Source of the DNA: Vibrio nereis NBRC 15637
GTDB lineage: Bacteria > Pseudomonadota > Gammaproteobacteria > Enterobacterales > Vibrionaceae
Reading direction: 5' to 3'
Assembly (NCBI RefSeq): GCF_001591105.1
Contig: NZ_BCUD01000004.1
Location: 62,001-126,000, forward strand
DNA length: 64,000 bases
A model generated the notes under the pieces. The model saw only the letters and a list, made by a program, of their open reading frames with translations, was not told the origin of the DNA and did no database searches. Below are positions 8,710 through 17,577 of the stretch, in pieces. Numbering within the stretch: position 1 is the stretch's first letter; the number at the start of each line of letters is the position of its first letter. Both the position numbers and the translations under genes were made by a program.

Positions 8710-9540
8710 TTATGGTGCTGGACTATAAAGCCTAGGTGAGCCATGTTTAGGCAAATGGATAAGGTTTAGATGATTTCTTCTCGCCCATTCGACGGTCAGT
8801 GCTGTGGGGGCAGACAGACAAACCAATGTTGATATCCGCGCACGTACCGCTTTGTGAATTAGCTCTAAGCTGCAACGACTGGTCATAATTGCGAAGCCAG
8901 CTTTAGGGTCAATATGCTTGTTGGCTAAAGCACCAATCAGTTTGTCTAATGCGTTATGGCGGCCGATGTCTTCGCGGCAAGCAATAATATCGCCGCTTAA
9001 GTTTGCAAAAAGAGCAGCATGCAGAGCGCCAGATTCTCTTGCCGCTTCTTGGTGCAAAGCGACTTGTTCTCTCAGGCCCTTAAATACTTCAGAACGAGGC
9101 GGTACAGACGGTGTTAAAGGTTGTAGATCTGGTAGTGCTTGCTCTAACGCCTCAACGCCACAAATGCCACAACCTGTTGTACCAGCTAGGTTTCGCCTTT
9201 GTTTTTTTAGAGCCCAAAAAGCACGGTTGCTGATCTCAACGTCTGCATAATGCGATTCACCATCTCCACCGATATCAATATCTTTTATCTCTTTGAAATC
9301 AATCACAATGCCAGTACTTAAGCTGAAGCCTTTGACAAAGTCTTCTAAATGACCGGGAGTGATCATCATCACCGCTTGGCTGATACCGTTGTAACTAATG
9401 GCAAGCGCGGATTCACTCGCTAGAGGTGTTTGCTGAACGGGGCGACCATCCGCCAATTCTCGATAATTAAACGCATTAGGTTGGGGAGGTTGTTGATTGA
9501 AATCGAGCAGTTCAACATAGGGTTGAGTAGTACATCTCAT
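8710..9540 (-). CDS. fdhD: formate dehydrogenase accessory sulfurtransferase FdhD
   Basis: Transfers sulfur from the cysteine desulfurase IscS to the Mo-bis-MGD cofactor, which is needed for active formate dehydrogenases. The 276-aa protein has the diagnostic GCGICG loop with the reactive cysteines, the SYNG region near the N-terminus, CREDIGRHNALDK in the middle and the SRCSLELIHKA motif near the C-terminus. It is the last gene of the minus-strand pair with the LysR-type gene upstream, 49 bp apart. The nearby YdeP-like molybdoenzyme, read divergently, is the likely client or a related one. Confidence 0.95.
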   Translation of the reverse strand: MRCTTQPYVELLDFNQQPPQPNAFNYRELADGRPVQQTPLASESALAISYNGISQAVMMITPGHLEDFVKGFSLSTGIVIDFKEIKDIDIGGDGESHYADVEISNRAFWALKKQRRNLAGTTGCGICGVEALEQALPDLQPLTPSVPPRSEVFKGLREQVALHQEAARESGALHAALFANLSGDIIACREDIGRHNALDKLIGALANKHIDPKAGFAIMTSRCSLELIHKAVRARISTLVCLSAPTALTVEWARRNHLNLIHLPKHGSPRLYSPAP

Positions 9541-9589
9541 GAAGTCACCTCATAAGCCGTTAATATTGATATTCTTGGCGTGCGTTTCG

Positions 9590-10474
9590 TTATTGATTAA
9601 ATATGACTTTTGCTTCGGAAAAGCATTGATCCGTTAGTGCTGAGAAAGGCTCTTGCTTACGTTTCAATAAACCTAGCGGAGCGTGCACGACCGCTTCTTC
9701 AATCGGAACAATTCGTAACGTGTCGTTTAATTCTTCCAGCCCACAGTTGAGTGGCATAATCGCACAGCAAAGACCACTGGTGACTGCTTGAATAAGATGG
9801 AACGTAGAATTACTTTCGATCACGGTTTGCGGGACAAGCCCTTTACTAACAAAACTGAGATCAATCGAGTGGCGGTAATGCATTCCTTTTGAGAGCAAAC
9901 CCAGTGGAATAGTGTTCAGTGATTCCCAACGAACTTCAGACTCGGCAAAGTCAAAGTGACGTTCATCAAACAGCACGCCAAGTTTGGTTGAATTGAGCTC
10001 AATGACATCAAAATAAGCCGTATTAACTTGGTCAACGTAGCACATGCCCAAATCGAGTTGGTTGCGATTGAGCTGGTCTATGATCTGTTCTGTTGTCATC
10101 GACAGTATTTGAAAGCGCAACTCAGGAAACTGCTTGGCAAGCGGCTTTAACAGTTGCATAGGGTTCTGGCTGGCTAATGGCACCATACCGAGCCTTAAAG
10201 AGCCAACCAATTGGCCTCTGCAGTTGGCTGCTTCAGCTTGTAATCCGTCATGCGCTGCCAATACAGTCTTTGCCCAAGCTAAGATTCTTTCACCGGCTTC
10301 GGTAAAGCCTTCAAACCTTTGACTGCGCGATATGAGCTCAAGGTCCAGCTCTTCCTCAAGGCTTCGGATTCTCATTGATAACGTTGGTTGAGTGATATGA
10401 CACAACGCAGCAGCTTGACCAAAGTGTTTGGTCTGTTCGAGCGCGATGAGGTACTTGAGCTGTTTGATATCCAT
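9590..10474 (-). CDS. LysR-family transcriptional regulator
   Basis: A 294-aa LysR-type regulator. The N-terminal winged helix-turn-helix is plain (MDIKQLKYLIALEQTKHF, then AAALCHITQPTLSMRIRSLE), followed by a periplasmic-binding-like effector domain from about residue 90. It lies just upstream of fdhD on the same strand and diverges from the YdeP-like molybdoenzyme gene. LysR regulators commonly control the divergent neighbour, so it may act on both. The inducer is unknown. A perfect FNR-type dyad is 146 bp upstream of its start. Confidence 0.9.
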   Translation of the reverse strand: MDIKQLKYLIALEQTKHFGQAAALCHITQPTLSMRIRSLEEELDLELISRSQRFEGFTEAGERILAWAKTVLAAHDGLQAEAANCRGQLVGSLRLGMVPLASQNPMQLLKPLAKQFPELRFQILSMTTEQIIDQLNRNQLDLGMCYVDQVNTAYFDVIELNSTKLGVLFDERHFDFAESEVRWESLNTIPLGLLSKGMHYRHSIDLSFVSKGLVPQTVIESNSTFHLIQAVTSGLCCAIMPLNCGLEELNDTLRIVPIEEAVVHAPLGLLKRKQEPFSALTDQCFSEAKVIFNQ

Positions 10475-10619
10475 AAGGGGTGGTTTACCTTGTTTTACAT
10501 GCCCAGCGTGGTTGGCTTCATGAAGTTGAGCTGTACACGCCGTGTTTTAAGTGCTTTTGTCTCTGAACTGATAACTGGCAGCCTAAAACCTGAGTTAAGG
10601 CAAAAAACAACACTTAAAA

Positions 10620-10633
10620 TTGATCTGCATCAA
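10620..10633. promoter_or_regulatory. FNR-type binding site
   Basis: TTGAT-CTGC-ATCAA matches the FNR consensus TTGAT-N4-ATCAA at all ten defined positions. It is 146 bp from the LysR-type gene start and about 430 bp from the YdeP-like gene. Confidence 0.65.
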
Positions 10634-10885
10634 GGCTATTCCTGATGTTGGCCTCGGTCAAATTTATAGTATCTATAGTGTGATAGATATTATCTATTAT
10701 CAAGTTGCTTGCTATTAGTGATGGTTTAGTCAATTTCTGATTGAGTACGCAGCGAAATGACAAATCATCATCAACTAAATTGATTAAAAGTGTGAGGTCT
10801 AACAAAGCAAAATAAAGCTGATAGATTTCATTTATCACACGGTCAGGATTATCAATTGGACGTATATCAGATATCGGCATAACCT

Positions 10886-10899
10886 TTGATTTAGATCAA
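10886..10899. promoter_or_regulatory. FNR-type binding site upstream of the YdeP-like gene
   Basis: TTGAT-TTAG-ATCAA is a perfect FNR consensus, 161 bp before the GTG start of the molybdoenzyme. It supports anaerobic control of this formate dehydrogenase-like enzyme, which is inference until tested. Confidence 0.68.
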
Positions 10900-11060
10900 A
10901 GCGAGAAGTCGCAGATTGAATCCGAAGTCTTCGAACAGTAGACAGGTATCAGTTCTTATTACATCTACACCCTTTCATTACTTACGCATTATGTCTATAA
11001 CGCGCTTGTTGCCATGGGTGACCCTGTTTGCTGTTGTTCCTGTTCGTGAGGAGTAAAGTC

Positions 11061-13385
11061 GTGAGCCAAAAAGAACAAATTAAAGCATACAAAGGTCCTG
11101 CTGGTGGTTGGGGAGCGTTAAAAGCGGTTACCAGAAGCTGGTGGGGCAGTGAAAACGCCGTTAAAAACATCCGTACAATGCTCAAAACCAACCAAAATGG
11201 TGGCTTTGACTGTCCTGGGTGTGCATGGGGTGAGGCTCCTGAAAGCGGAAAAGTAAACTTCTGTGAAAACGGTGCGAAAGCGGTAAACTGGGAAGCAACA
11301 AACAAGCTGGTTGATCCCGAGTTTTTTGCCAACCACAGCGTCTCCTCTCTTTCTAATCAAACGGACTACTGGCTGGAGTATCAAGGCCGAATTACTCATC
11401 CGGTGAAATACGATTCAGCGTCGGATCATTACGTTCCTATCTCTTGGGATGATGCCTTTGAGTTAGTTGCCAACCACCTGAATCAATTGGACTCTCCTCA
11501 CCAGGCTGAGTTTTATACGTCTGGCCGCGCAAGTAACGAAGCAGCTTTCTTATACCAGTTATTTGTTCGTGCATTTGGTACCAATAACTTCCCTGATTGT
11601 TCAAATATGTGTCATGAAGCCAGTGCGATCGGCATGAAAGACACCATCGGGGTAGGCAAAGGGACGGTAATTTTTGACGATTTCGAAAAAGCAGATGCGA
11701 TTTTTGTTATTGGCCAAAACCCGGGAACAAACCACCCACGTATGTTGGAGCCACTACGAGAGGCAGTGAAGCGCGGTGCACAGGTTATCTGTATTAACCC
11801 GTTAAAAGAGCGCGGTTTAGAGCGTTTCCAGAACCCACAAATGCCAGTTGAGATGCTTAGTAACGGTTCAAAACCGACTAACACGGCATATTTACGCCCG
11901 GCACTTGGCGGAGACATGGCGGTATTTCGTGGTATTGCTAAGTTCTTGCTGCAGTGGGAGCGCGAAGCGATCGCGACGGGTGGGGAAGCGGTGTTTGATC
12001 GTGAATTCCTAGAGCATCATACAACGGGTGTTGATGAATACCTTGCCGAAGTTGATGCGACCACGTGGGAACATATCGCAGAGCAATCTGGCTTAGATTT
12101 AAGTGAGATTGAAACAGTTGCCAGTATGTACCGACGTGCTGAAAGTGTCATTACCTGTTGGGCTATGGGGCTAACTCAGCATCGTCATTCTGTACCAACG
12201 ATTAAAGAAGTCGCTAATGTGCAAATGTTACGAGGTAACGTTGGTAAGCCGGGAGCTGGGCTTTCACCTGTGCGTGGTCACAGTAATGTACAGGGCGACC
12301 GCACAATGGGGATTGACGAAAAACCATCAGATATGTTTTTGGACAGTATTGAGCGTCGCTTTAATTTTGAAGTGCCTCGCGGCGTTGGCCATAACACCAT
12401 CCAAGCGATTAAAGCGATGGAAGAAAAACAAGCCAAGGTGTTTATCGGCTTAGGTGGTAATTTCGCGCAAGCGACACCGGATACTGAGCGCACACATGAA
12501 GCGATGCGCAATTGTGATTTGACCGTGCATATTTCTACCAAATTGAACCGTTCGCACTTAGTGACAGGAAAAGATGCTTTGATCCTTCCTTGTCTTGGCC
12601 GCACTGAAATTGATACTCAAGCCGAAGGGCCGCAAGGCGTTACGGTTGAAGATACATTCAGCATGGTTCACATTTCATTCGGTCAGCTTAAGCCGCGTTC
12701 GGAACATTTACGTTCGGAGCCAGCCATCATTGCAGGTATCGCTAATGCGACGTTAGGCGCGCACCCAATTGATTGGAACTGGGCAATTGCAGATTATGAT
12801 CGTATCCGTGACTTAATTGCTGACACGATTCCTGGTTTTACCGGTTTCAATGAAAAACTGAAAAGCCCGGGCGGCTTCCACCTGATCAATGCCGCGGCGG
12901 AGCGTCGTTGGAACACGCCAAGCGGCAAGGCGCAGTTTAGCTCAAGTGAGCTACCTAAACAGCTCATCAACGAGGCTATTCTTGAAAATGGAAACAAGCC
13001 AGACTTGATCCTGCAAACAATGCGTTCCCACGACCAGTACAATACAACATTGTATGGCCTGAACGATCGCTACCGTGGCGTATTTGGCATGCGTGAAGTA
13101 CTGTTCATTAATGAAGATGACATCATAAAACTTGGCTTTGAACCCGGTGACAAAGTTGACATGGTTTCACTTTGGGAAGATGGCGTAGAGCGCAGAGTCA
13201 ACGGGTTTACTTTGGTGGCTTATGACGTTCCAGCGGGTCAAGCCGCAGCGTATTACCCAGAGACTAACCCACTTGTGCCTCTGGATAGCTATGGTGATAG
13301 AACGTTTACACCAACATCGAAATTCATTGCGATTAAGTTAGAAAAATCGACATCGGATGAGATAGAGCTTACGACTTGTGAATAA
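11061..13385 (+). CDS. FdhF/YdeP-family molybdopterin oxidoreductase
   Basis: A 774-aa cytoplasmic molybdenum oxidoreductase of the family that includes E. coli YdeP and formate dehydrogenase H-like alpha subunits. Near the N-terminus is NGGFDCPGCAWGEAPE, then the cofactor region with SGRASNEAAFLYQLF and SNMCHEASAIGM, and a C-terminal molybdopterin dinucleotide-binding domain (about residues 640-770). An upstream in-frame ATG at 11028 exists, but a GAGGAG ribosome-binding site (from 11047) and GTG at 11061 give the conserved start MSQKEQIK. YdeP-like proteins are called formate dehydrogenases by homology; the true substrate is not settled. fdhD nearby supports a formate-type role. FNR-type sites lie upstream. 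Confidence 0.88.
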   Translation: MSQKEQIKAYKGPAGGWGALKAVTRSWWGSENAVKNIRTMLKTNQNGGFDCPGCAWGEAPESGKVNFCENGAKAVNWEATNKLVDPEFFANHSVSSLSNQTDYWLEYQGRITHPVKYDSASDHYVPISWDDAFELVANHLNQLDSPHQAEFYTSGRASNEAAFLYQLFVRAFGTNNFPDCSNMCHEASAIGMKDTIGVGKGTVIFDDFEKADAIFVIGQNPGTNHPRMLEPLREAVKRGAQVICINPLKERGLERFQNPQMPVEMLSNGSKPTNTAYLRPALGGDMAVFRGIAKFLLQWEREAIATGGEAVFDREFLEHHTTGVDEYLAEVDATTWEHIAEQSGLDLSEIETVASMYRRAESVITCWAMGLTQHRHSVPTIKEVANVQMLRGNVGKPGAGLSPVRGHSNVQGDRTMGIDEKPSDMFLDSIERRFNFEVPRGVGHNTIQAIKAMEEKQAKVFIGLGGNFAQATPDTERTHEAMRNCDLTVHISTKLNRSHLVTGKDALILPCLGRTEIDTQAEGPQGVTVEDTFSMVHISFGQLKPRSEHLRSEPAIIAGIANATLGAHPIDWNWAIADYDRIRDLIADTIPGFTGFNEKLKSPGGFHLINAAAERRWNTPSGKAQFSSSELPKQLINEAILENGNKPDLILQTMRSHDQYNTTLYGLNDRYRGVFGMREVLFINEDDIIKLGFEPGDKVDMVSLWEDGVERRVNGFTLVAYDVPAGQAAAYYPETNPLVPLDSYGDRTFTPTSKFIAIKLEKSTSDEIELTTCE

Positions 13386-13387
13386 GC

Positions 13388-13419
13388 AAAAACGGCTGGT
13401 AGTGTTACCAGCCGTTTTT
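13388..13419. terminator. bidirectional terminator between convergent genes
   Basis: AAAAACGGCTGGT (13388-13400) pairs with ACCAGCCGTTTTT (13407-13419), a 13-bp perfect stem with a 6-nt loop. It serves both the molybdoenzyme gene and the convergent L,D-transpeptidase-like gene. Confidence 0.93.
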
Positions 13420-13424
13420 ATATT

Positions 13425-14066
13425 TTAAGCGCTTGCGTAGATGACGCTGCCGCCTTTGATCGTATCAATGATCTCGCGGGACAAATTCTTAGGTAGTGCC
13501 GGGCAACCCCAGCTTCTTCCTAGGTAGCCATTCTTTTTTATAAACGACTCGTTTGCGTAGTCAGCCCCGTGAATCACAATGTAGCGCTCTCTTGCTTTGT
13601 CATTCATGCCTGCCGTTAGCCCATCAAGGCGAAGCGAGTAGCCGTTTGAACCGTAGTAGGTGGTATCCGTCAGAAATGTACCTAGGGATGTCTTACGAGA
13701 GTTTATGACGTTTGAAAACGTTGTCGCTTGTTTCTTACCACTATTGACTCCGTGAGAAACATAAGTATTAAAAATGAGTTTTTTCTTTTCTAAGTCAACC
13801 ACATAAAAACGTTTTTCCGTCGATGGCTTACTATAATCGATAATGGTTAACAGTGGCTTCTTTGTACCAGGAGTATTTTTATACGCGGTATATGCTTCGT
13901 TAAATAGGTTAAAATCCAATACACCATCCAACTTCGCATATTTATATGTATTTTCAATAAGTTGAGGTGTCAATAACCCTTCTTGTTTTTGAATTTTATC
14001 TTTTGAATAAGTAGGCACAGAAAAAAGTACCAAAACTGAAAGTGCTGCTGTGATTAGTGTTTTCAT
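13425..14066 (-). CDS. murein L,D-transpeptidase catalytic domain family protein (YkuD_2 type)
   Basis: A 213-aa exported protein. It starts with a signal peptide (MKTLITAALSVLVLFSVPTYS, cleavage near residue 21). The catalytic block carries IVIHGADYAN followed by GRSWGCPALP, the His and Cys of the L,D-transpeptidase fold in the YkuD_2 variant (PF13645). Such proteins are expected to act on peptidoglycan in the periplasm, either cross-linking or anchoring proteins, but most YkuD_2 members are uncharacterised. It stands alone, with a long AT-rich gap upstream and a shared terminator downstream. Confidence 0.85.
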   Translation of the reverse strand: MKTLITAALSVLVLFSVPTYSKDKIQKQEGLLTPQLIENTYKYAKLDGVLDFNLFNEAYTAYKNTPGTKKPLLTIIDYSKPSTEKRFYVVDLEKKKLIFNTYVSHGVNSGKKQATTFSNVINSRKTSLGTFLTDTTYYGSNGYSLRLDGLTAGMNDKARERYIVIHGADYANESFIKKNGYLGRSWGCPALPKNLSREIIDTIKGGSVIYASA

Positions 14067-14559
14067 TTTTATTTTTAAGTGGTTGTTATTTATGGTTTTA
14101 AAATAGAAAGAGACTACAGTCCTACGATAGAAGGGAATTTTATTTTTAAGTTAACTAAAACAGGTGTAATAAACCAAATGCATATTAGTTTATCCGATTA
14201 ATAAAGCATTAATTTACTTGTTTATATAACTGTATGAATAATAATGATTTTATATCATAATCTCGTTTTTCGATAATTAGATATAAAATTCTATATTACT
14301 TTGATTGTTAATAAAACCAACAAATTGAAATTCCCTTAGATTGTATTTACAAATTAATCATAGGTTAATTATTATAGATATTAATAATTATAGTATTATC
14401 ATTGATATATTCAAATTAATATAAACAAAGTTGCTTATATTTATTCATGGTAATTTTTTGTATTCGGATATGTAAAATCTGCTTATTACTGAGTACTAGT
14501 ATTGTTTCATATAATTTGATTTTAAAGTAATGAGCAGGTGATTTTGGGGTGATTAGAAA
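14067..14559. other. very AT-rich intergenic region
   Basis: About 490 bases of strongly AT-rich DNA between two minus-strand genes. I find no plausible gene or strong hairpin in it. It must hold the promoter of the L,D-transpeptidase-like gene, and such low-GC stretches often bind H-NS-type proteins, which is inference only. Confidence 0.5.
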
Positions 14560-14596
14560 GTAAAAAGAAACCCTTCTAATAGGTAGAAGGGTTTTG
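14560..14596 (-). terminator. terminator of the LPMO gene
   Basis: AAACCCTTCT pairs with AGAAGGGTTT around a 7-nt loop. Read on the minus strand it is followed by TTTCTTTTTA, 20 nt after the stop codon. Confidence 0.87.
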
Positions 14597-14616
14597 GATA
14601 GATATGAAGAGGTTAG

Positions 14617-15795
14617 TTAGTGCCAAACTCCCCATTGGCCGGTAGTGCCTGGCTCATCACCTTTTGTCCACCATTTTGCAGTCCATTCTTTACCATTGTG
14701 GGTGACGGTATCTCCTTTGTTGTATACCGCGTTCTTATCCCAAAGGTTTGTAGGTTCCACAGGCGTAGGAGACTCTGCTTTGAGATGGGATAACGCGTAA
14801 CTAAATGCTTCGCTTGGTGCGAACACATGGTTAGCGTTAAGGTTATTGGTATCAAACATGTAGTTATTCATTTCTTTATGCCAAATACCCACATACCAAT
14901 CGCCACTTTGCTGTGCATTAAACTGGTCGGCAATCTCAGCAGCCCAAGTTGTGGTGTTGCTTGTCGTGATTGGCAAAGACAAATCGATGATTTCTGACCC
15001 ACTTGCGTCAAACGTTCGGAATCGTATGGTATCGCCAGGTTTAACTGGCCCAAAACCCGGTGTAATAAAGTAGCCTAGTGAAGAAAGATCGCTGCTAGGG
15101 TCTGTAGGTGTTATCAGATCGGTTGGAGTTGTGCCGCCTGAACTGGTTATGGTGATATCGCTACAGTTATAAAATCCTTCTCCTACAACATCTACGCGCT
15201 GCCATCGAGTGTATAAAATGGCATCACCCGAGCGATCCGCAGGAAAAGTCACTTTTGTTCTGTAGCGCTTTTCAGAGTCAACAAAGATGTTGCCCGCGGT
15301 ATCAATCAGCTCTAGATCATTCCAAGTCAGTGGCTGTGTTGGATCATAACTTGGTTTGGTTAGGTAAAATTCCCAATAAGATGGATTGTGTGGAGCATGG
15401 CCAAAGAACACCAGTTCGATTTGATTATTTTCATCCGGTGTAATATTCGTGCGTTGCCAATGTGGAGAAGGAACGTTTAACCCTTTCTTAGCCGCGTCGC
15501 CAGCGGAACACAGTTCACCATCAGGAATGATGGTTTGGACATGTGCCATATCGCGATAATTTGGCACATTTGCGGCAATTTCACTGCGTTGGATAAACGG
15601 AAAAGCGCCCGACTCGTCGAACGCGGCCTGACATGCTTGGTTAGGAATTTGGTTTGTCCAAAATCCGCCATCTAGATAACACGTGTTCTGACGTGCACTT
15701 GGGAACTCAACCCAACCATGGGCATTAACGTAAAACGAGCTGAATGCAGCAATGGTACTCAGACTCAGTAATGGGATCTTTAAATATGATTTCAT
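14617..15795 (-). CDS. secreted lytic polysaccharide monooxygenase (AA10) with chitin-binding module
   Basis: A 392-aa secreted copper monooxygenase that cuts crystalline polysaccharide oxidatively, most likely chitin. The signal peptide (residues 1-25) ends just before His26, giving the mature N-terminus HGWVEFPSARQNTCYL; this histidine is half of the copper brace, and a second His is visible in FGHAPHNPSYWEFYLT. A Thr/Pro linker near residue 205 is followed by a middle domain of unknown type, and the last ~45 residues (NLWDKNAVYNKGDTV, AKWWTKGDEPG) form a CBM5/12-type chitin-binding module. The ribosome-binding site GAAGGTG precedes the ATG. Single-gene unit with its own terminator. Confidence 0.93.
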   Translation of the reverse strand: MKSYLKIPLLSLSTIAAFSSFYVNAHGWVEFPSARQNTCYLDGGFWTNQIPNQACQAAFDESGAFPFIQRSEIAANVPNYRDMAHVQTIIPDGELCSAGDAAKKGLNVPSPHWQRTNITPDENNQIELVFFGHAPHNPSYWEFYLTKPSYDPTQPLTWNDLELIDTAGNIFVDSEKRYRTKVTFPADRSGDAILYTRWQRVDVVGEGFYNCSDITITSSGGTTPTDLITPTDPSSDLSSLGYFITPGFGPVKPGDTIRFRTFDASGSEIIDLSLPITTSNTTTWAAEIADQFNAQQSGDWYVGIWHKEMNNYMFDTNNLNANHVFAPSEAFSYALSHLKAESPTPVEPTNLWDKNAVYNKGDTVTHNGKEWTAKWWTKGDEPGTTGQWGVWH

Positions 15796-16128
15796 AGTTC
15801 ACCTTCAAGTTAGCTGACTAACAACTCAGCAAGTGAGTTGTATGATGGTTTTGCGCCACAAAGCTAACAGGGCGAGGGCGTTTATAGTGTTATAACTATT
15901 GTTGAAATTGTCAGACTGTTGGGCGCTTTCCATCATTTTGTGTAGGGTTTTGTCATACTCGACTGGCTATTTCGAGTCACTTCAAACTCACGTGCTACAG
16001 AACGATCAACTAAGTGGTGACCGATACGCGTCAAGGTGATGGCATACATTGTATTTTGTAGTTATAGTCAATTTTGTGCATATTGGTTTGTGCTAATTCG
16101 TTGTAAATACATGGTATCTAGGAGATTT
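15796..16128. other. divergent intergenic region between the LPMO and nucleotidyltransferase genes
   Basis: A 333-bp promoter region. It holds a 6-bp inverted repeat CAACTC-N7-GAGTTG (15822-15840) placed 27-45 bp upstream of the LPMO start, in the expected leader or operator zone. The rest shows no gene or strong signal. Confidence 0.45.
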
Positions 16129-16917
16129 ATGCAGTTGCACTTTGACGACCGTGGGTTAGATAAGCTTGGTTATATCATCAATGATTGCTCGATTGAGCAT
16201 CTCCAACCTGAATTCAAAGGCGTGGTTGATGCGGTCATTCAGTCTCTCACCGAACAACTTCCCAACAAGATACACAGTATTTACCTGTATGGCAGTATCG
16301 CACGGGGAACGGCAGTTGCGGGGCGCTCAGATCTGGATGTGTCGGTTGTGTTCAATCATGACATTAGCGCGGATGATGAAAAGACGCTGGGTCATATTTC
16401 GCTACTTATACCGTCGGAACATAACACCATTAGTAAACTGGATATTGATCCGGGAAGCTTGCAGGAGGTACTCAATGAAAAAGAGAAGTTCCGTTGGCAT
16501 TTTTGGCTTAAACACTGTTGCTGTTGCGTCTGGGGGGAAGATTTATCTCAGCGTTTCGAACAGCTAAAACCGGATCTTCGGATTGCGCTGGCTTTAAATG
16601 GAGATTTAGCCGACGCAATAAAACAATTTGAGGCGCAGCCAGTTCAAAGCCAAGGTAAAGTTATTGGCAAGAAAATACTGCGCACTGCCTATTCATTAGT
16701 CGCTCATGTAGATGGTAGCTGGTATAGCAATCTTGAAAAATGTGCTCAAGTTGCTGCTCGCTTTTACCCGCAATTTGCCGATTCAATACAAATGGCGCTT
16801 AATCTTGCTCTTGGTGAGCAGGTTTCTCAGCAGAAGGCACTAGTGCTATGTTCGTCTTTCGGCAAAGAGTTAGTGACCGAAATTCAACGAGTTAAAATAT
16901 CGTCACAGATATCGTAG
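16129..16917 (+). CDS. nucleotidyltransferase domain protein (aminoglycoside adenylyltransferase-like fold)
   Basis: A 262-aa protein with the polymerase-beta-type nucleotidyltransferase motif LYGSIARGTAVAGRSDLDVSVVF at about residues 48-70 (GS...RG...SDLD), whose two aspartates would bind metal. The C-terminal half is helical, as in ANT-type resistance enzymes. An unusual run of four cysteines occurs in LKHCCCCVWG. The open frame reaches back to 16036, but the ATG at 16129 has a TAGGAG ribosome-binding site, so I use that. Without close homologues I cannot say that it modifies antibiotics; it may transfer a nucleotide to some other small molecule or protein. Confidence 0.75.
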   Translation: MQLHFDDRGLDKLGYIINDCSIEHLQPEFKGVVDAVIQSLTEQLPNKIHSIYLYGSIARGTAVAGRSDLDVSVVFNHDISADDEKTLGHISLLIPSEHNTISKLDIDPGSLQEVLNEKEKFRWHFWLKHCCCCVWGEDLSQRFEQLKPDLRIALALNGDLADAIKQFEAQPVQSQGKVIGKKILRTAYSLVAHVDGSWYSNLEKCAQVAARFYPQFADSIQMALNLALGEQVSQQKALVLCSSFGKELVTEIQRVKISSQIS

Positions 16918-17011
16918 TGGCTGAGATTCGCCAGTATAGTACTTAGGCTCATAGGGGCATGCGCTGTTATTGCGTATATATAAATAATTCAATCAATAAT
17001 AAGGAATAATT

Positions 17012-17461
17012 ATGAACGTCAGTCAATTGGAAGGCTTCGAAGTAGCAGGCTTTTTTGTGCGTACCACAAATGCGGATGAAATGAATGCAACTAACGCAAA
17101 AATTGGTGGCTTGTGGGAGCGTTTCTATATCGAAGCATTACCAAAACTTGGTGAGAGTTCTAAGGTGTATGGCCTTTACACCAATTACGATTCGGATGTT
17201 TCAGGTGCTTATGATGTTTTTGCCTGTGCAAGTAACCTTTCGTCAGATTCATTGCCGCAATTGATAAGCACCAAAATTGAATCAGGAAAGTACCTGACAT
17301 TTTCAGCCAAAGGAGAGATGCCCCAAGTCGTGATTGATCTATGGGGAGAAGTTTGGCGTTACTTTGATGCTGAAGACTGTCCTCATTCACGCGCTTATAC
17401 GACAGATTTTGAGTTTTATAAAGGCCATGACGAAGTTGAGATCTCTATTGCATTAAAATAG
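17012..17461 (+). CDS. GyrI-like/Cass2-type effector-binding domain protein
   Basis: A 149-aa single-domain protein resembling the AraC/GyrI effector-binding fold, specifically the integron-associated Cass2 type. Seen are the N-terminal VAGFFVRTTNADEMN, the IGGLWERFY helix, the KVYGLYTNYDSDVSGAYDVFACAS strand region and the C-terminal YTTDFEFYKGHDEVEISIALK. Known Cass2-like proteins bind cationic drugs; there is no DNA-binding domain here. AAGGAA precedes the ATG. It lies 94 bp after the nucleotidyltransferase gene on the same strand. The function of stand-alone members is mostly unknown. Confidence 0.78.
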   Translation: MNVSQLEGFEVAGFFVRTTNADEMNATNAKIGGLWERFYIEALPKLGESSKVYGLYTNYDSDVSGAYDVFACASNLSSDSLPQLISTKIESGKYLTFSAKGEMPQVVIDLWGEVWRYFDAEDCPHSRAYTTDFEFYKGHDEVEISIALK

Positions 17462-17522
17462 ATCGTTCCATGAACCTGTGAAAACTCAGTATGAGTCGTT
17501 AAATAGCGTTTTATAACGGATA

Positions 17523-17552
17523 CAAAAAAGGAGCACTCTAGGTGCTCCAAAA
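17523..17552 (-). terminator. terminator of the persulfide reductase operon
   Basis: GGAGCAC pairs with GTGCTCC around a 5-nt loop. On the minus strand the stem is followed by TTTTTTG, 30 nt after the reductase stop codon. Confidence 0.85.
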
Positions 17553-17577
17553 GAAATAGCAGTGGATTGCTTGCAAA

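Larger units (their letters stand above)
10475..11060. other. divergent intergenic region between the LysR gene and the YdeP-like gene
   Basis: A 586-bp regulatory stretch with two perfect FNR-type dyads, at 10620-10633 and 10886-10899, one near each divergent gene. A minus-strand open frame at 10614-10880 (88 codons) lies between them, but its only ribosome-binding site would be AAAGG two bases before the ATG and its composition reflects AT-rich DNA, so I do not call it a gene. No other structure stands out. Confidence 0.6.

Noticed and set aside
10614..10880. 88-codon open frame on the minus strand between the LysR-type and YdeP-like genes
   Set aside because: Ribosome-binding site is at poor spacing, composition follows AT-rich DNA, no motif is recognised, and it lies between two FNR-type sites in an obvious regulatory region.
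16918..17560. Possible integron attC sites around the nucleotidyltransferase and Cass2-like genes
   Set aside because: GTTA...TAAC-type pairs are present near 17500, but the spacing and inner arms of an attC or Vibrio repeat are missing.
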